Assembly: GCA_028289195.1 (NCBI GenBank)
Contig: JANQQR010000023.1
Span: forward strand, 62,001-126,000
Origin: Phycisphaerales bacterium
Lineage (GTDB): Bacteria; Planctomycetota; Phycisphaerae; Phycisphaerales; UBA1924
DNA: 64,000 nt
Reading direction: 5' to 3'
The position numbers and the translations under genes were made by a program. Of this stretch, positions 29,820 through 38,741 are shown in pieces. The notes under the pieces are model-generated. The model did no database searches, was not told the origin of the DNA, and saw nothing but the letters and a program-made list of their open reading frames with translations. How positions within the stretch are numbered: position 1 is the first letter of the stretch; every line of letters begins with the position of its first letter.

Positions 29820-30027
29820 GGCCGACTCCTTGTCTATCCGCCGTCATGTCGTCGGCCCGAGTTCGTTTGCACACCACAACCGCGCCGACAAGAGACCTAT
29901 CGGTCCCTCGGTACACCCGCTTAATCTCTCTCTCGGCTCCCTTGAAGCCCGCGGACGCGTGAAAGGGAGGATCGTGCCGCGGCTTCCTTACGTTGATGAT
30001 GTATCAACCGCGCCGCGCCGCCAACGG

Positions 30028-30051
30028 AAACTCACTGAAATCAGTCAGTTT
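30028..30051. repeat. 24-bp imperfect palindrome after the Fur-family gene
   Basis: AAACTCACTGA-AA-TCAGTCAGTTT: 11-base arms with a single mismatch and a two-base spacer, starting 11 bases past the stop of the Fur-family gene. It could act as a terminator stem (TTTTT follows on the plus side) or as an operator. The ACTGA/TCAGT half-sites also appear upstream of feoA. Confidence 0.55.
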
Positions 30052-30062
30052 TTGCCGTTCGT

Positions 30063-30494
30063 TCAGACCGGCGCGTGGGGCAGCTGAATCGACAGATGTC
30101 CTGAACCGTTGCAGCCACACGCCTTACGGAGCTTCTCCCCCAAATCCGGGGGAAGCGAGCGCTGGATCTGCTCGGCCAGGTCATCGGGCAGGTCGACGAC
30201 CTCGCCGTCCTGCGTCACGACGTGAAGGTGGTTCGAGACGTCCGCGTCGTAGCGATCGCCGCAACACCCCGAAGTCGGGATGCGCCGCGCCAGCCCGGCG
30301 CCGCAGAGCGCTTCGAGTGTGTTGTAGACCGTGGCGAGGCTCGCGCCCGGGCATCGGTCCTGCACGAGCCGGTGCAGGTGCTCGGCGGTCGGGTGGCACT
30401 TCACCGAGGCGAGCGCGAGGTACACGTCCAGGCGCTGGCGTGTGCATCGCAAACCGCTCGCTGCGATCGCCGTTCTTGCGTGAGAGTCGTCCAC
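30063..30494 (-). CDS. Fur/PerR-family transcriptional regulator
   Basis: About 143 residues from a GTG at 30494; the ORF is open to 30614 and the start is uncertain. The winged-helix part LRCTRQRLDVYLAL, HPTAEHLHRLV and GASLATVYNTLEALCGAGL is diagnostic of the Fur family. In the C-terminal metal-binding part the HxH (NHLHVV) is kept, but the CxxC structural zinc pair that normally follows is replaced (VTQDGEVV), while a CC pair precedes it (SGCCGDRYD) and a CGC occurs near the end. Metal specificity (Fe, Mn, Zn or peroxide sensing) cannot be assigned. Confidence 0.85.
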   Translation of the reverse strand: MDDSHARTAIAASGLRCTRQRLDVYLALASVKCHPTAEHLHRLVQDRCPGASLATVYNTLEALCGAGLARRIPTSGCCGDRYDADVSNHLHVVTQDGEVVDLPDDLAEQIQRSLPPDLGEKLRKACGCNGSGHLSIQLPHAPV

Positions 30495-30598
30495 TCGGGT
30501 CCGCTGCCTCCGGGGTTTCGGCCGTGGGGAAGTATTCGCCTCCCGCGCGGGCGGGACCACTCGGCGCGAAAAGTCCGCCCGGAGCCCGCATTCGAGGC

Positions 30599-31066
30599 CT
30601 ACCCGCCTTCGCACACCATCTTGATGTGGGGGATGCCCGCCTCCTCGAACTCCGCACCCTCGGGGACCCAGCCGACGCTCTGGTAGAAGCGGTCGGCGCC
30701 CTTCCGGGCGTGGCAGAACAGCCGGGTGAGGCCCAGTTCTCCGAACGCCCGGCGCTCCAGCTCCGTGCAGAGCTCGCGCCCGATCCCCTCTCGCTGGCGC
30801 TGCGGGTCAACGGCCATCTGCGCAAGCTTGCCGACCCCCTTTTCCGGCTCATCGGGCAGCAGCAGCACGCAGCCGACAACCCTGGGGCCGTCCTTGGGAT
30901 GGTCGATGACCGCGACGAAGTGCTCGCTGCGGGCCTCCATTCCCGGCCAACGCTCCTCCAGCCACGCGACGTCGATCCCGATGGGATCGAGCAGCACGCG
31001 ATTGCGCAGGTCGACCTCCTGCTCGTAGAGCGGGTGATCGGTCCCGATGAACTGGATTCTCGCCAT
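30599..31066 (-). CDS. GNAT-family N-acetyltransferase
   Basis: 155 residues. The acetyl-CoA-binding motif A is in LAQMAVDPQRQREGIGRELC (R/QxxGxG/A), followed by GLTRLFCHARKGADRFYQSVG, the usual motif B. The start at 31066 (MARIQFIGTD) has GGAG seven bases upstream. Similar to the ElaA/YjcF-like group; the substrate is unknown. Confidence 0.85.
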   Translation of the reverse strand: MARIQFIGTDHPLYEQEVDLRNRVLLDPIGIDVAWLEERWPGMEARSEHFVAVIDHPKDGPRVVGCVLLLPDEPEKGVGKLAQMAVDPQRQREGIGRELCTELERRAFGELGLTRLFCHARKGADRFYQSVGWVPEGAEFEEAGIPHIKMVCEGG

Positions 31067-31168
31067 GCCCTCGCTCCGCAGATCCTCCACGACCGGTCGT
31101 CCGGCCGAAGATAGTAGCTACTTACCTCCGGCGAACGCCCGGTCCGGCCCGAACAATCACCCGCTCAC

Positions 31169-31918
31169 ATGGTCAGTTCCACGACACCCTCTCCGGCGGC
31201 TCACGGAACGCACGAGTTCCTGTGCGAACGGTGCGGCTATGTCCTCGAGGGGCTCGACCTGGCGCACGGCGCGTGCCCCGAGTGCGGCCAGCCCGCGCGC
31301 GACTCGATGCCGGCCAGGCGGGCGGGCACGCCGTGGCAGCGCGGGCCCTCGCCGCTGAGCTACGCCCGGACGGTGTACGTGGTGCTCGGCTTCCCGCTGA
31401 CGTTCTGGCGCGACGTCCGCTTCACCGGCGCCCGCGCCGCCACGCTGCTGGCCACGACGCTCGTAACCTCCGGCGCAGCCGCCAGTTTCGCAACCCTGGC
31501 CGGCGTAGCTGGCTGGCGATACGCGCTCTGGTTCTGGCTCGGATTCACGATCGTGATCACGGTGCTGACGATGATCGAGATGGCGGGCCTCTACGTCTTC
31601 GGGAAGCGCCGCTCGTTCCGGATGACGGGCAACGTGCCGTTCGTCATCTGCGCCCACGCGGCGAGCGCCTGGTGGATCGCCGCGATCGGCATGGGGCTGG
31701 TGTCGCAGATCGCCCAGTTCCTTGTGCGAGCGCAGCTGCCGGCGGGAGCATGGCTGTCGACGCCGCGGACGTTCATCATCTGGGACGTCGCTCCCATGGT
31801 CTTCTTCGTCGTCGCCGCGTTCCTGGCGGGGATGGTGTCGTACTCCCTGCTCGCCGGCGCCGGGTTCCACGCCCTCCGCCACGTCAACCTCTCCAACGGG
31901 ACGGCGCCTCCGCGCTAG
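31169..31918 (+). CDS. Zinc-ribbon multi-span membrane protein
   Basis: 249 residues. The N-terminus has a zinc ribbon (LCERCGYVLEGL, then CPECGQP: two CxxC pairs 16 residues apart). At least four hydrophobic segments follow: VYVVLGFPLTFW, ATLLATTLVTSGAAASFATL, ALWFWLGFTIVITVLTMIEM and APMVFFVVAAFLAGMVSYSL. The layout is like Yip1-type planctomycete membrane proteins. Function unknown. The MFS gene begins 12 bases after its stop. Confidence 0.75.
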   Translation: MVSSTTPSPAAHGTHEFLCERCGYVLEGLDLAHGACPECGQPARDSMPARRAGTPWQRGPSPLSYARTVYVVLGFPLTFWRDVRFTGARAATLLATTLVTSGAAASFATLAGVAGWRYALWFWLGFTIVITVLTMIEMAGLYVFGKRRSFRMTGNVPFVICAHAASAWWIAAIGMGLVSQIAQFLVRAQLPAGAWLSTPRTFIIWDVAPMVFFVVAAFLAGMVSYSLLAGAGFHALRHVNLSNGTAPPR

Positions 31919-31930
31919 GATGCCCGCGGC

Positions 31931-33337
31931 TTGAGGAGATCCGGACCCACATCAGAGGCAGGCGACACGGCGACGACAAAGTCTTCGCCCTGGTCGGTGC
32001 TGCGCCACCGTTCGTACCGGTTCGTCTGGTTCGGGGCGGCCGGCTCCTCGATCGGCACCTGGATGGAAACCGTCGGCGTGCAGTGGATCGTTGCGCGCGA
32101 GACCGGCTCGACCGTGATGATGGGCGTGCTGGCCGCTGCGCAGCTCGGGCCGCTGCTGCTGCTGAGCATCTTCGGCGGCATCGTCGCCGACCGCTGCGAC
32201 AGGCGCCTGGTGCTGCAGCTCTCCCAGGGCGTGATGATGCTGATCGCGGCGACGCTCATGGTGGCGTCGTGGACGGGCAACGCCACACCCGGCGTGCTGA
32301 TCGCGCTCATGCTGCTCCACGGCACCGCCATGGCGTTCCGGATCCCGGCGTGGCAAACGCTGACCCCAAATCTCGTCCCGCGCTCAGAGCTCCAGAGCGC
32401 CATCGCGCTCAACTCTCTGCAGTTCAACGCGGCCCGTGTCATCGGCCCCGCGCTCGGCGGCGTGCTGATGGCCTGGCAGGGGCCCACGGTGCTCTTTGCG
32501 ATCAACACGCTGTCGTACGTGTGGGCGATCGCGATGCTCCTGCCGCTGCCGGCGATGCCCGCGAACCGGGATGAGCACGCCGACGGGGAGACTGGCTTCA
32601 TCGCCGAAACGCGACAGGCGATGCGGTTCGTCTTCGGCTCGATCGGGCCCCGACGCGTGCTGTTCGGCCTCCTGGCGGCGTCGGTGCTCGCCGGACCGCT
32701 GCTGCGGATGCTGCCGCTGTTCGTCTCCGAGGTCTACGAGATGAAGGAGACCGCATACGGCACGCTCCTGGCGATCATGGGTGTGGGCGCAGTTCTTGGC
32801 TCGGTGCTGCTGCACCGCGTGCCCGAGTGGTACCCGCGGCATCACCTGATCCCGTGCGCGATCTTCGTCCTGGGCGCATCGATCACCGCGTTCGCCATCG
32901 CGCCGTCTTTCGCGATCGCCGCCCCGCTGCTGCTCGTGATCGGCTGGTTCTGGATGTGGTCGTTCGCCGTGTCGATCACGGCGATGCAGCTCCTGGTCGC
33001 CGATTCGATGCGCGGACGCGTGATGGCGGTGGTAAACACGGTGGTGTTCGGCGCGATGCCGCTGGGCTCGCTGGCTGCCGGCTTGGCCGGCGAGACGATC
33101 GCGCGACTCACGGGGCACTCTGCGCAGGGTGCCCTGGCCGTCCAGGCGGGAGTCTCACTGCTCGCCGTGACACTCGCCGGTGCCGGCGTCGTGATGATCA
33201 CGTTCCGCACTCCCGAGATCGACGGGATCGGCGACGGGGAGCCGGGCTTCCGGCGTACGCCCGGCCTGCGATCGGGCATCACCGCTCGGGCGCACCGCCC
33301 GTCGCCCCCGGTTCCCCGGCAGGGCGTCGCCTCCTGA
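31931..33337 (+). CDS. MFS transporter (EntS-like, MFS_3)
   Basis: 468 residues, about 12 membrane spans. The N-terminus (LRHRSYRFVWFGAAGSSIGTW), the loop motif GGIVADRCDRRLVL after span 2, and NSLQFNAARVIGPALGG in span 4-5 are typical of the enterobactin-exporter-like group. It probably effluxes a small hydrophobic compound by proton exchange. No ATG exists at the start; TTG at 31931 is the best codon, with TAGGAT nine bases before it. GTG at 31997 is an alternative. It ends with a Pro-rich cytoplasmic tail. Confidence 0.85.
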   Translation: MRRSGPTSEAGDTATTKSSPWSVLRHRSYRFVWFGAAGSSIGTWMETVGVQWIVARETGSTVMMGVLAAAQLGPLLLLSIFGGIVADRCDRRLVLQLSQGVMMLIAATLMVASWTGNATPGVLIALMLLHGTAMAFRIPAWQTLTPNLVPRSELQSAIALNSLQFNAARVIGPALGGVLMAWQGPTVLFAINTLSYVWAIAMLLPLPAMPANRDEHADGETGFIAETRQAMRFVFGSIGPRRVLFGLLAASVLAGPLLRMLPLFVSEVYEMKETAYGTLLAIMGVGAVLGSVLLHRVPEWYPRHHLIPCAIFVLGASITAFAIAPSFAIAAPLLLVIGWFWMWSFAVSITAMQLLVADSMRGRVMAVVNTVVFGAMPLGSLAAGLAGETIARLTGHSAQGALAVQAGVSLLAVTLAGAGVVMITFRTPEIDGIGDGEPGFRRTPGLRSGITARAHRPSPPVPRQGVAS

Positions 33338-33423
33338 TTCGGGCTCGGATGGAACATCTCCCCGGGAGCCGCGAATCAGGGTGAGCGGGGAAGGTTCCCC
33401 GTTGGCGCGGACAGGAGTCCCAC

Positions 33424-34911
33424 GTGGTCGATCGGTGGAAGTTGGTTCGGGCGTGGGGCGGCGCTGGCGCCGCGTGCCTGGCCGTCGCGGGAACGGTGAA
33501 CGCCCAGTCGTTCCTCGGCAAGCTCGAGACCCCGCTGCTGCGCACCGAGGACCGCTTCGGCTCGGCGATCGAGATCACGAACGATCTTGTCGTCGCCAGC
33601 GCGCCGAACCGGTTCATCGGAGGATCAAGCGCCGGCCAGGTATTCCTGTACGAGCGGGACGGGTCCGGGCAGCTGCCAGAATTCCAGACCATCCCGAGCA
33701 CGACCCGCCAGTTCGGAGAAGAGTTCGGAGCGTCGATCGCGCTCTCGGGGCCGTGGCTGGCGATCGGCGCGCCGCGCCGGAACGTTGGGAACGAGGACGA
33801 CGCCGGACGCGTCGACATCTTCGTGCGCAGCGGCGGGCCGGGTTCCATGTACTCGCTGTTCACGACGCTCTCGTCCCCCGACTTGAGCGACGGCGATCTG
33901 TTCGGTTCGTCGGTGGCGTTCATCGGGGACACGCTGGCCGTCGGCGCACCGCTCCAGGACTCGATCGCGTTCGCAGATTCCGGCGCGATCTACCTGTTCC
34001 GAGAAGACCTGGGCGGCGAGGACAACTGGGGATTCCAGCTCCGGCTGACCGTCGATGATCAATTCGAAGGACAGCGCCTCGGCGAGACGCTCGAGAGCGG
34101 CCCGGGGGTGCTGCTGGCCGGGTGCCAATTCGACAACGACGTCGGGACCCAGGCGGGGTCTGTCTATGTGTTCGTGCCGACGAGCCCGGCCCAGAACAAC
34201 TGGGTGCAGATCCACGAGATCACCGATCCCGAGGGTCAGCCCGATGACCGCTTCGGCAGCGCCCTGTCCTTGTTCGGCGACCGGCTCGCGGTCGGCTCTC
34301 CGCTCGACGATGAAGCGGGATCCGACTCGGGGTCGGTCACCATCTTCCGCATGATCGGCGGCGATCCGCGCGTCTGGGAGCGTGTCCGCAAGCTCGTCGC
34401 CCCCGATTCGGCGGCCTTCGACGCGTTCGGGACCTGTGTCTCGCTTTACGACGGCCTGCTGCTGGCCGGTGCACCGTTCGACGATCCGGTGGGCCTCGCA
34501 TCGGGCTCGGCGCATCTGTTCGATGCGAACATCGGCAGCAAAGGCTCATGGGGCCATGTGACCTCGATCACCGATCCGATGGGCAGCTTCAACGACGGGT
34601 TTGGTGAGCGGTGTGCGCTCGGCGACGGGCTCGTGCTCATCGGCGCGCTGCGCGACGACAACGAACTATTCGATTCGACCGGGACCGTGTGCGCATACGG
34701 GTTCGAGTTTACGCCGTGCGGGGGAGACGCCAACGGCGACCGGATCATCGACATGGCCGACCTCACGAGCGTGATCGGCTCGTGGCTCGCCGACTACACG
34801 GGCGAGCCGTCGGGGACGGGCCCCGGCGACGCCAATGAAGACGGGCGTGTCGACTTCGCCGATGCGACGGCGGTCCTTCTCAACTGGCAGGGGTCCTGCG
34901 GGATCGAGTGA
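33424..34911 (+). CDS. Secreted FG-GAP repeat protein with C-terminal dockerin-like domain
   Basis: 495 residues. GTG start with AGGAG six bases upstream; signal peptide MVDRWKLVRAWGGAGAACLA to NAQ. About six FG-GAP repeats follow (DRFGSAI, EEFGASI, DLFGSSV, DRFGSAL, DAFGTCV, DGFGERC, each with a following LAVGAP-type strand), an integrin-alpha-like propeller. The last ~60 residues are a dockerin-like pair of calcium loops (GDANGDRIIDMADLTSVIGS and GDANEDGRVDFADATAVLLN). Ligand unknown. Confidence 0.88.
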   Translation: MVDRWKLVRAWGGAGAACLAVAGTVNAQSFLGKLETPLLRTEDRFGSAIEITNDLVVASAPNRFIGGSSAGQVFLYERDGSGQLPEFQTIPSTTRQFGEEFGASIALSGPWLAIGAPRRNVGNEDDAGRVDIFVRSGGPGSMYSLFTTLSSPDLSDGDLFGSSVAFIGDTLAVGAPLQDSIAFADSGAIYLFREDLGGEDNWGFQLRLTVDDQFEGQRLGETLESGPGVLLAGCQFDNDVGTQAGSVYVFVPTSPAQNNWVQIHEITDPEGQPDDRFGSALSLFGDRLAVGSPLDDEAGSDSGSVTIFRMIGGDPRVWERVRKLVAPDSAAFDAFGTCVSLYDGLLLAGAPFDDPVGLASGSAHLFDANIGSKGSWGHVTSITDPMGSFNDGFGERCALGDGLVLIGALRDDNELFDSTGTVCAYGFEFTPCGGDANGDRIIDMADLTSVIGSWLADYTGEPSGTGPGDANEDGRVDFADATAVLLNWQGSCGIE

Positions 34912-34917
34912 CTCGGC

Positions 34918-36042
34918 TCACGCCAGAACCGCGCCCTCGGCCTCTTCCACGAGCAGTTCGACCACGCCCTTGAGGCTCCCGGTTTCCTCGTAGGCCCGGC
35001 GCTGGCGGTCGGCGCCGGTGCCGTTCTCGAGGATGTCGTCGATCCACTTGAGTTCCTCGGCGCACCCGAGCGACTCGGCCGTCGGGCCGACCGCGTCGAC
35101 GAGGCGCGTCACCGCCTCCCGGGCGCTCACCGCTTTGAGATGCTCGGGGTCCACGAATCGCGCGTCCAGCCCGTATCGCGCGGCGTGCCATTTGTTCTGC
35201 TTGGCGATCATCGGATGGCAGTCGTACTGGTAAGCGCCGCGATCGATCTCCTTGCTCACCGCAGCCACGAGGCTCTGCGTGAGCGCGACCAGGCCGAGGG
35301 CGTGGTTCATGTTGATCGGCATGTCCATGATGCGGATCTCCACGGTGCCGAACTCGTGGTGCGGGCGCATGTCCCACCAGATCTCACGGATCGAGTTGAT
35401 GAACCCCGTGTCGCACAGGTGCTCGATGAGCCAGCAGAACTCCGACCAGTTCCGCATCGGCTGGGGCAGACCGGCCGTCGGCAGCGCTTCCATGATCTTG
35501 GTGCGATACGAGCACAGGCCCGTGTCGCGCCCGTTCCAGAACGGCGAATTCACGCTCAGCGCCAGCAGCGTGGGCAGATGGCGGAGCAGGCGGTCGCAGA
35601 GCTGGATGGCCTTGTCCCCCGAGTCGACACCGACGTGCACATGCAGCCCGAACGCGACCAGACGCTTGGAGATGTCCTGGAACGCGTTGGTCAGCCACTC
35701 GTAGCGTTCGCCCGGCGAGTAGAGCTGCTCGCTCCAGGGGCTGAACGGGTGGGTCCCCGCCCACGCGAACTGGAGGTCGTGCTCGGCCGCGACGTCACGC
35801 CCCCACCGGAGTTTCTCGACGAGATCCGCCCGCACATCGGCGACCGACCGGCACACATCGGTATTGAACTCGCAGTAGCTCTGCATGAGTTCGCGCTTCA
35901 CCGCGTTGTTCCAGGGTTCGGGGACCCGCCCGAGGATGACGTCGATCTCGTTGGCCAGCTTCATCGACTTCGAGTCGATGAGCTGGAGCTCAACCTCGAC
36001 GCCGAGAGTGTGTGATTCGTTCACGGTGAATCTGTAACCCAT
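34918..36042 (-). CDS. YbdK-like carboxylate-amine ligase (GCS2 family)
   Basis: 374 residues. LGVEVELQLID at the N-terminus (glutamate/ATP site), FGLHVHVGVDSGDKAI, NSPFWNGRDTGLCSYR and MRPHHEFGTVEIRIMD are the family hallmarks. YbdK-type proteins are weak gamma-glutamylcysteine synthetases in vitro; the true in vivo substrates are generally unclear. GGAGG lies eight bases before the ATG. It is divergent, with a 67-base gap, from a zinc deacylase-like gene. Confidence 0.92.
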   Translation of the reverse strand: MGYRFTVNESHTLGVEVELQLIDSKSMKLANEIDVILGRVPEPWNNAVKRELMQSYCEFNTDVCRSVADVRADLVEKLRWGRDVAAEHDLQFAWAGTHPFSPWSEQLYSPGERYEWLTNAFQDISKRLVAFGLHVHVGVDSGDKAIQLCDRLLRHLPTLLALSVNSPFWNGRDTGLCSYRTKIMEALPTAGLPQPMRNWSEFCWLIEHLCDTGFINSIREIWWDMRPHHEFGTVEIRIMDMPINMNHALGLVALTQSLVAAVSKEIDRGAYQYDCHPMIAKQNKWHAARYGLDARFVDPEHLKAVSAREAVTRLVDAVGPTAESLGCAEELKWIDDILENGTGADRQRRAYEETGSLKGVVELLVEEAEGAVLA

Positions 36043-36109
36043 TGCTCACGCCTCCGAGTCTGGATCGCCCATCGAACCCCGGTTGTGCCGAGAGTAACAT
36101 ACGCCCCCC

Positions 36110-37279
36110 GTGACCCACTCCACGACCACAACCAGCGGCACATTGGTCGACGCCGCGGGCGACGGTGTCATCGCCGACCTCGGGCGCGCCGACGCCGGCC
36201 CCACCCTCATCGCCGTCGGAGCGGTCCACGGCAACGAGCCCGCGGGCGCCGAGGCGCTCGAGTCGATCGGCTCGGCTCTCGCCGCCAGCGGCATCGAACT
36301 CAAGGGCCGGTTCCTCGCCTTGCGCGGCCATGTCCGGGCGTCCGAACAAGAGATCCGCTTCATCGACGTCGACCTCAATCGCGTCTGGTCTCCGGAGTCC
36401 GTTGAGGCTGCGCTGGGCGCTGCGCCCGAAGACCGGCGCCCGGAGCAGGAAGAACTCGCCCGCCTCCACCGGAGCATGACGAGCGCGGTCGACGAGTCCG
36501 AGGGGAACGGGGCGTTCTTCATGGACCTCCACACGACGAGTTCCGAATCGTCGCCCTTCGTCGTGCTGTTCGATTCGCTCGCGTGCAGGCGCTTCGCGCT
36601 AGAGTTCCCGGTGCCGATCATCCTGGGTCTCGAGGAGCACGTCGGGGGCACGCTGGCCGACTTCGCGCTGACACTCGGGTGCGTCCCGCTGATCTTCGAA
36701 GCGGGACAGCACGAGGCGCCGCAATCGCCCGTGCTCCACGAGGCGGCGTGCTGGATCGCGCTGCGCAACGCCGGGATCATCGATGAGATCCCGGCGTCGG
36801 CCGACGGCGCGGGGCTCGAACGGCTGCACGATGCCGCGGCGGGGCTCCCGAGGTTCGTCGAGATCATCCACCACCACCCGATCACGGCCGAATCCGGATT
36901 CCGGATGAACCCCGGGTTCGAGAACTTTGCGGACGTCGAGGAGGGACTCGGCCTGGCCCAGGAAAGCGGGCGTGCGCTGCATGCGCCGTGCTCCGGGCTG
37001 ATCTTCATGCCCCTCTACCAGAAGCAGGGAGACGACGGCTACTTCATCGTCCGCCCGGTGAGCCGGTTCTGGCTCTGGCTCTCGCGCATGGTTCGGCGTG
37101 CCGGGGTCTCCCGCCTGGCGCACCTGCTCCCCGGCGTCCACAAGGATCCGGGGAATCCGCGCGACGTGCTGGTCGATCCCAAGATCGCCCGGTTCGTGCG
37201 CCTCGACCTGCTCCACCTGCTCGGGTATCGCAGGATCGCCAGGGAGACGGAGGCCGAGCGCTACCGGCGCCGGGACTAG
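36110..37279 (+). CDS. Aspartoacylase/succinylglutamate desuccinylase family zinc hydrolase
   Basis: 389 residues. Zinc ligands are visible as AVHGNEPAG (HxxE) and the later FMDLHTTS (His), with the family DVDLNRVW and the catalytic-Glu region LIFEAGQHE. The C-terminal part forms the AstE/AspA beta domain and then a basic tail (YRRIARETEAERYRRR). It hydrolyses an N-acyl amino acid or similar amide. GTG start; TAACAT ends nine bases before it. It may act on the product of the divergent ligase (inference). Confidence 0.88.
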   Translation: MTHSTTTTSGTLVDAAGDGVIADLGRADAGPTLIAVGAVHGNEPAGAEALESIGSALAASGIELKGRFLALRGHVRASEQEIRFIDVDLNRVWSPESVEAALGAAPEDRRPEQEELARLHRSMTSAVDESEGNGAFFMDLHTTSSESSPFVVLFDSLACRRFALEFPVPIILGLEEHVGGTLADFALTLGCVPLIFEAGQHEAPQSPVLHEAACWIALRNAGIIDEIPASADGAGLERLHDAAAGLPRFVEIIHHHPITAESGFRMNPGFENFADVEEGLGLAQESGRALHAPCSGLIFMPLYQKQGDDGYFIVRPVSRFWLWLSRMVRRAGVSRLAHLLPGVHKDPGNPRDVLVDPKIARFVRLDLLHLLGYRRIARETEAERYRRRD

Positions 37280-37327
37280 ACGCCCCGCATGTGGGACTCG
37301 GGCACCCGGTCCCCTATCATCCCGCCG

Positions 37328-38626
37328 ATGCAACCCAGAAAACCAACCCGCCAAGTCACGCTCGGCGACGATCGCGTCGGATTCGTCAGGATCGGCGGCG
37401 GCAAGCCCGACGCCTCGGGCAACCCCACCGAGCCCGCCCCGGTCGTCTGCCAGACGATGACCGCCGGCTACACGCACGACGTCGACGCGTGTGTCGCCGA
37501 AATCAACAAGCTCGCCGCGGCGGGCGCGGATGTCGTCCGCGTCGCCGTGCCCGAGCGTAAGGACACCGAGGCCCTGAAGGAGATCATCCCCCAGGTCTCG
37601 GTGCCGATCGTGGCCGACGTGCACTTCCACTTCAAGCGCGCGCTCGAGGCCGTGGAATCGGGCGTGCACAAGATCCGCCTCAACCCGGGCAACATCTCGG
37701 ATCGAGCGCAGGTCAACGAGGTGATCGACGCTTGCAAGGAGAAGGGCCTGCCGATCCGCGTGGGCGTTAACGAGGGCTCGATCATCGAGCGTCGTGACAA
37801 GCAGAAAAGAAAGGAAGAGCTCGGCAAGTACTTCGCCGGCCACGCGCAAGGCCACCTCCTGGCGCTGATGATCGCCAAGCTCGAGGAGTACCTCGACATT
37901 TTCCGCGAGCGCGACTTCCACGACGTCTGCATCAGCGCCAAGAGCATGGACGCGGCGTTCGTCACCGACGTGTACCGCGAGATCTCCGAGCGCTTCGACT
38001 ACCCGCTCCACCTCGGCGTCACCCACGCCGGCCCCAAGGAGACCGGCTGCATCCGCTCGATCGCCGCGCTCTCCGGCCTTCTTACCGCCGGCATCGGCGA
38101 CACCATCCGGATCTCCTACGCCAACGACCCGATCTACGAGGTCGAGGATGGCCTCGAGCTTCTCTACTCGCTCGGCCTCCGCGAGCGGACCGGGATCGAC
38201 TTGATCGCCTGCCCGACCTGCGGCCGGATCCAGGTCGACCTGTTCACCCTGGTGCAGGACGTGCGCTCGGCGCTGGCCAGCGAGATCCGCGTGCCGATGA
38301 AGGTGGCCGTGATGGGCTGCATCGTCAACGGCCCCGGAGAGGCCGAGGGCGCAGACGTCGCGATCTTCGCCGGCGACCGGCGGGGCATCATCTACGTGCA
38401 GGGCGAGCGCGTCGCGAACGTGCCCGAGGAGGAGATCCTCGAGCGCCTGCTCGAAGAGTGCCGCTCGTTCCAGACCAAGGTCGAGTCGGGCGAAGCCGAA
38501 CTGGGCCAGAAGGTCGTCGAGATCGTGCCGCCCGACCCCATCGGCGAACTCGGCTCGGGGTTCGACAAGATCGCCCGGGGCGACGTCGAGAAGGTCACGG
38601 GCGTGACCGTCGGCGAGACGGGCTGA
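37328..38626 (+). CDS. ispG: 4-hydroxy-3-methylbut-2-enyl diphosphate synthase
   Basis: 432 residues. The flavodoxin/ferredoxin-dependent iron-sulfur enzyme of the MEP isoprenoid pathway. The cluster cysteines are in LIACPTCGRIQVD and MGCIVNGPGEAEGAD; the TIM barrel shows VCQTMTAGYTHDVDA, IVADVHFHF and KIRLNPGNI. TATCAT ends seven bases before the ATG and there is no ribosome site, so the mRNA is probably leaderless. Its neighbours are unrelated to isoprenoids. Confidence 0.96.
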   Translation: MQPRKPTRQVTLGDDRVGFVRIGGGKPDASGNPTEPAPVVCQTMTAGYTHDVDACVAEINKLAAAGADVVRVAVPERKDTEALKEIIPQVSVPIVADVHFHFKRALEAVESGVHKIRLNPGNISDRAQVNEVIDACKEKGLPIRVGVNEGSIIERRDKQKRKEELGKYFAGHAQGHLLALMIAKLEEYLDIFRERDFHDVCISAKSMDAAFVTDVYREISERFDYPLHLGVTHAGPKETGCIRSIAALSGLLTAGIGDTIRISYANDPIYEVEDGLELLYSLGLRERTGIDLIACPTCGRIQVDLFTLVQDVRSALASEIRVPMKVAVMGCIVNGPGEAEGADVAIFAGDRRGIIYVQGERVANVPEEEILERLLEECRSFQTKVESGEAELGQKVVEIVPPDPIGELGSGFDKIARGDVEKVTGVTVGETG

Positions 38627-38671
38627 GCCCGCGTCCGATAGGCCCAAATCTCTCAGTCTGGCGCCCGATGC

Positions 38672-38699
38672 TTGCCCCGGACCGGGGCGCGGCTAGGCT
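38672..38699 (+). promoter_or_regulatory. Promoter of the DNRLRE-domain gene
   Basis: TTGCCC (38672-38677), 16-base spacer, TAGGCT (38694-38699). The leader is about 40 bases with GGAG before the ATG at 38742. Confidence 0.45.
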
Positions 38700-38741
38700 T
38701 CTCCTGCACGGAGAATCCACTTCCGGAGAGAGAGACAGATC

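Noticed and set aside
38675..38688. GCCCCGG-A-CCGGGGC as terminator of ispG
   Set aside because: No T-run follows, and the bases lie between the -35 and -10 of the next gene's promoter.
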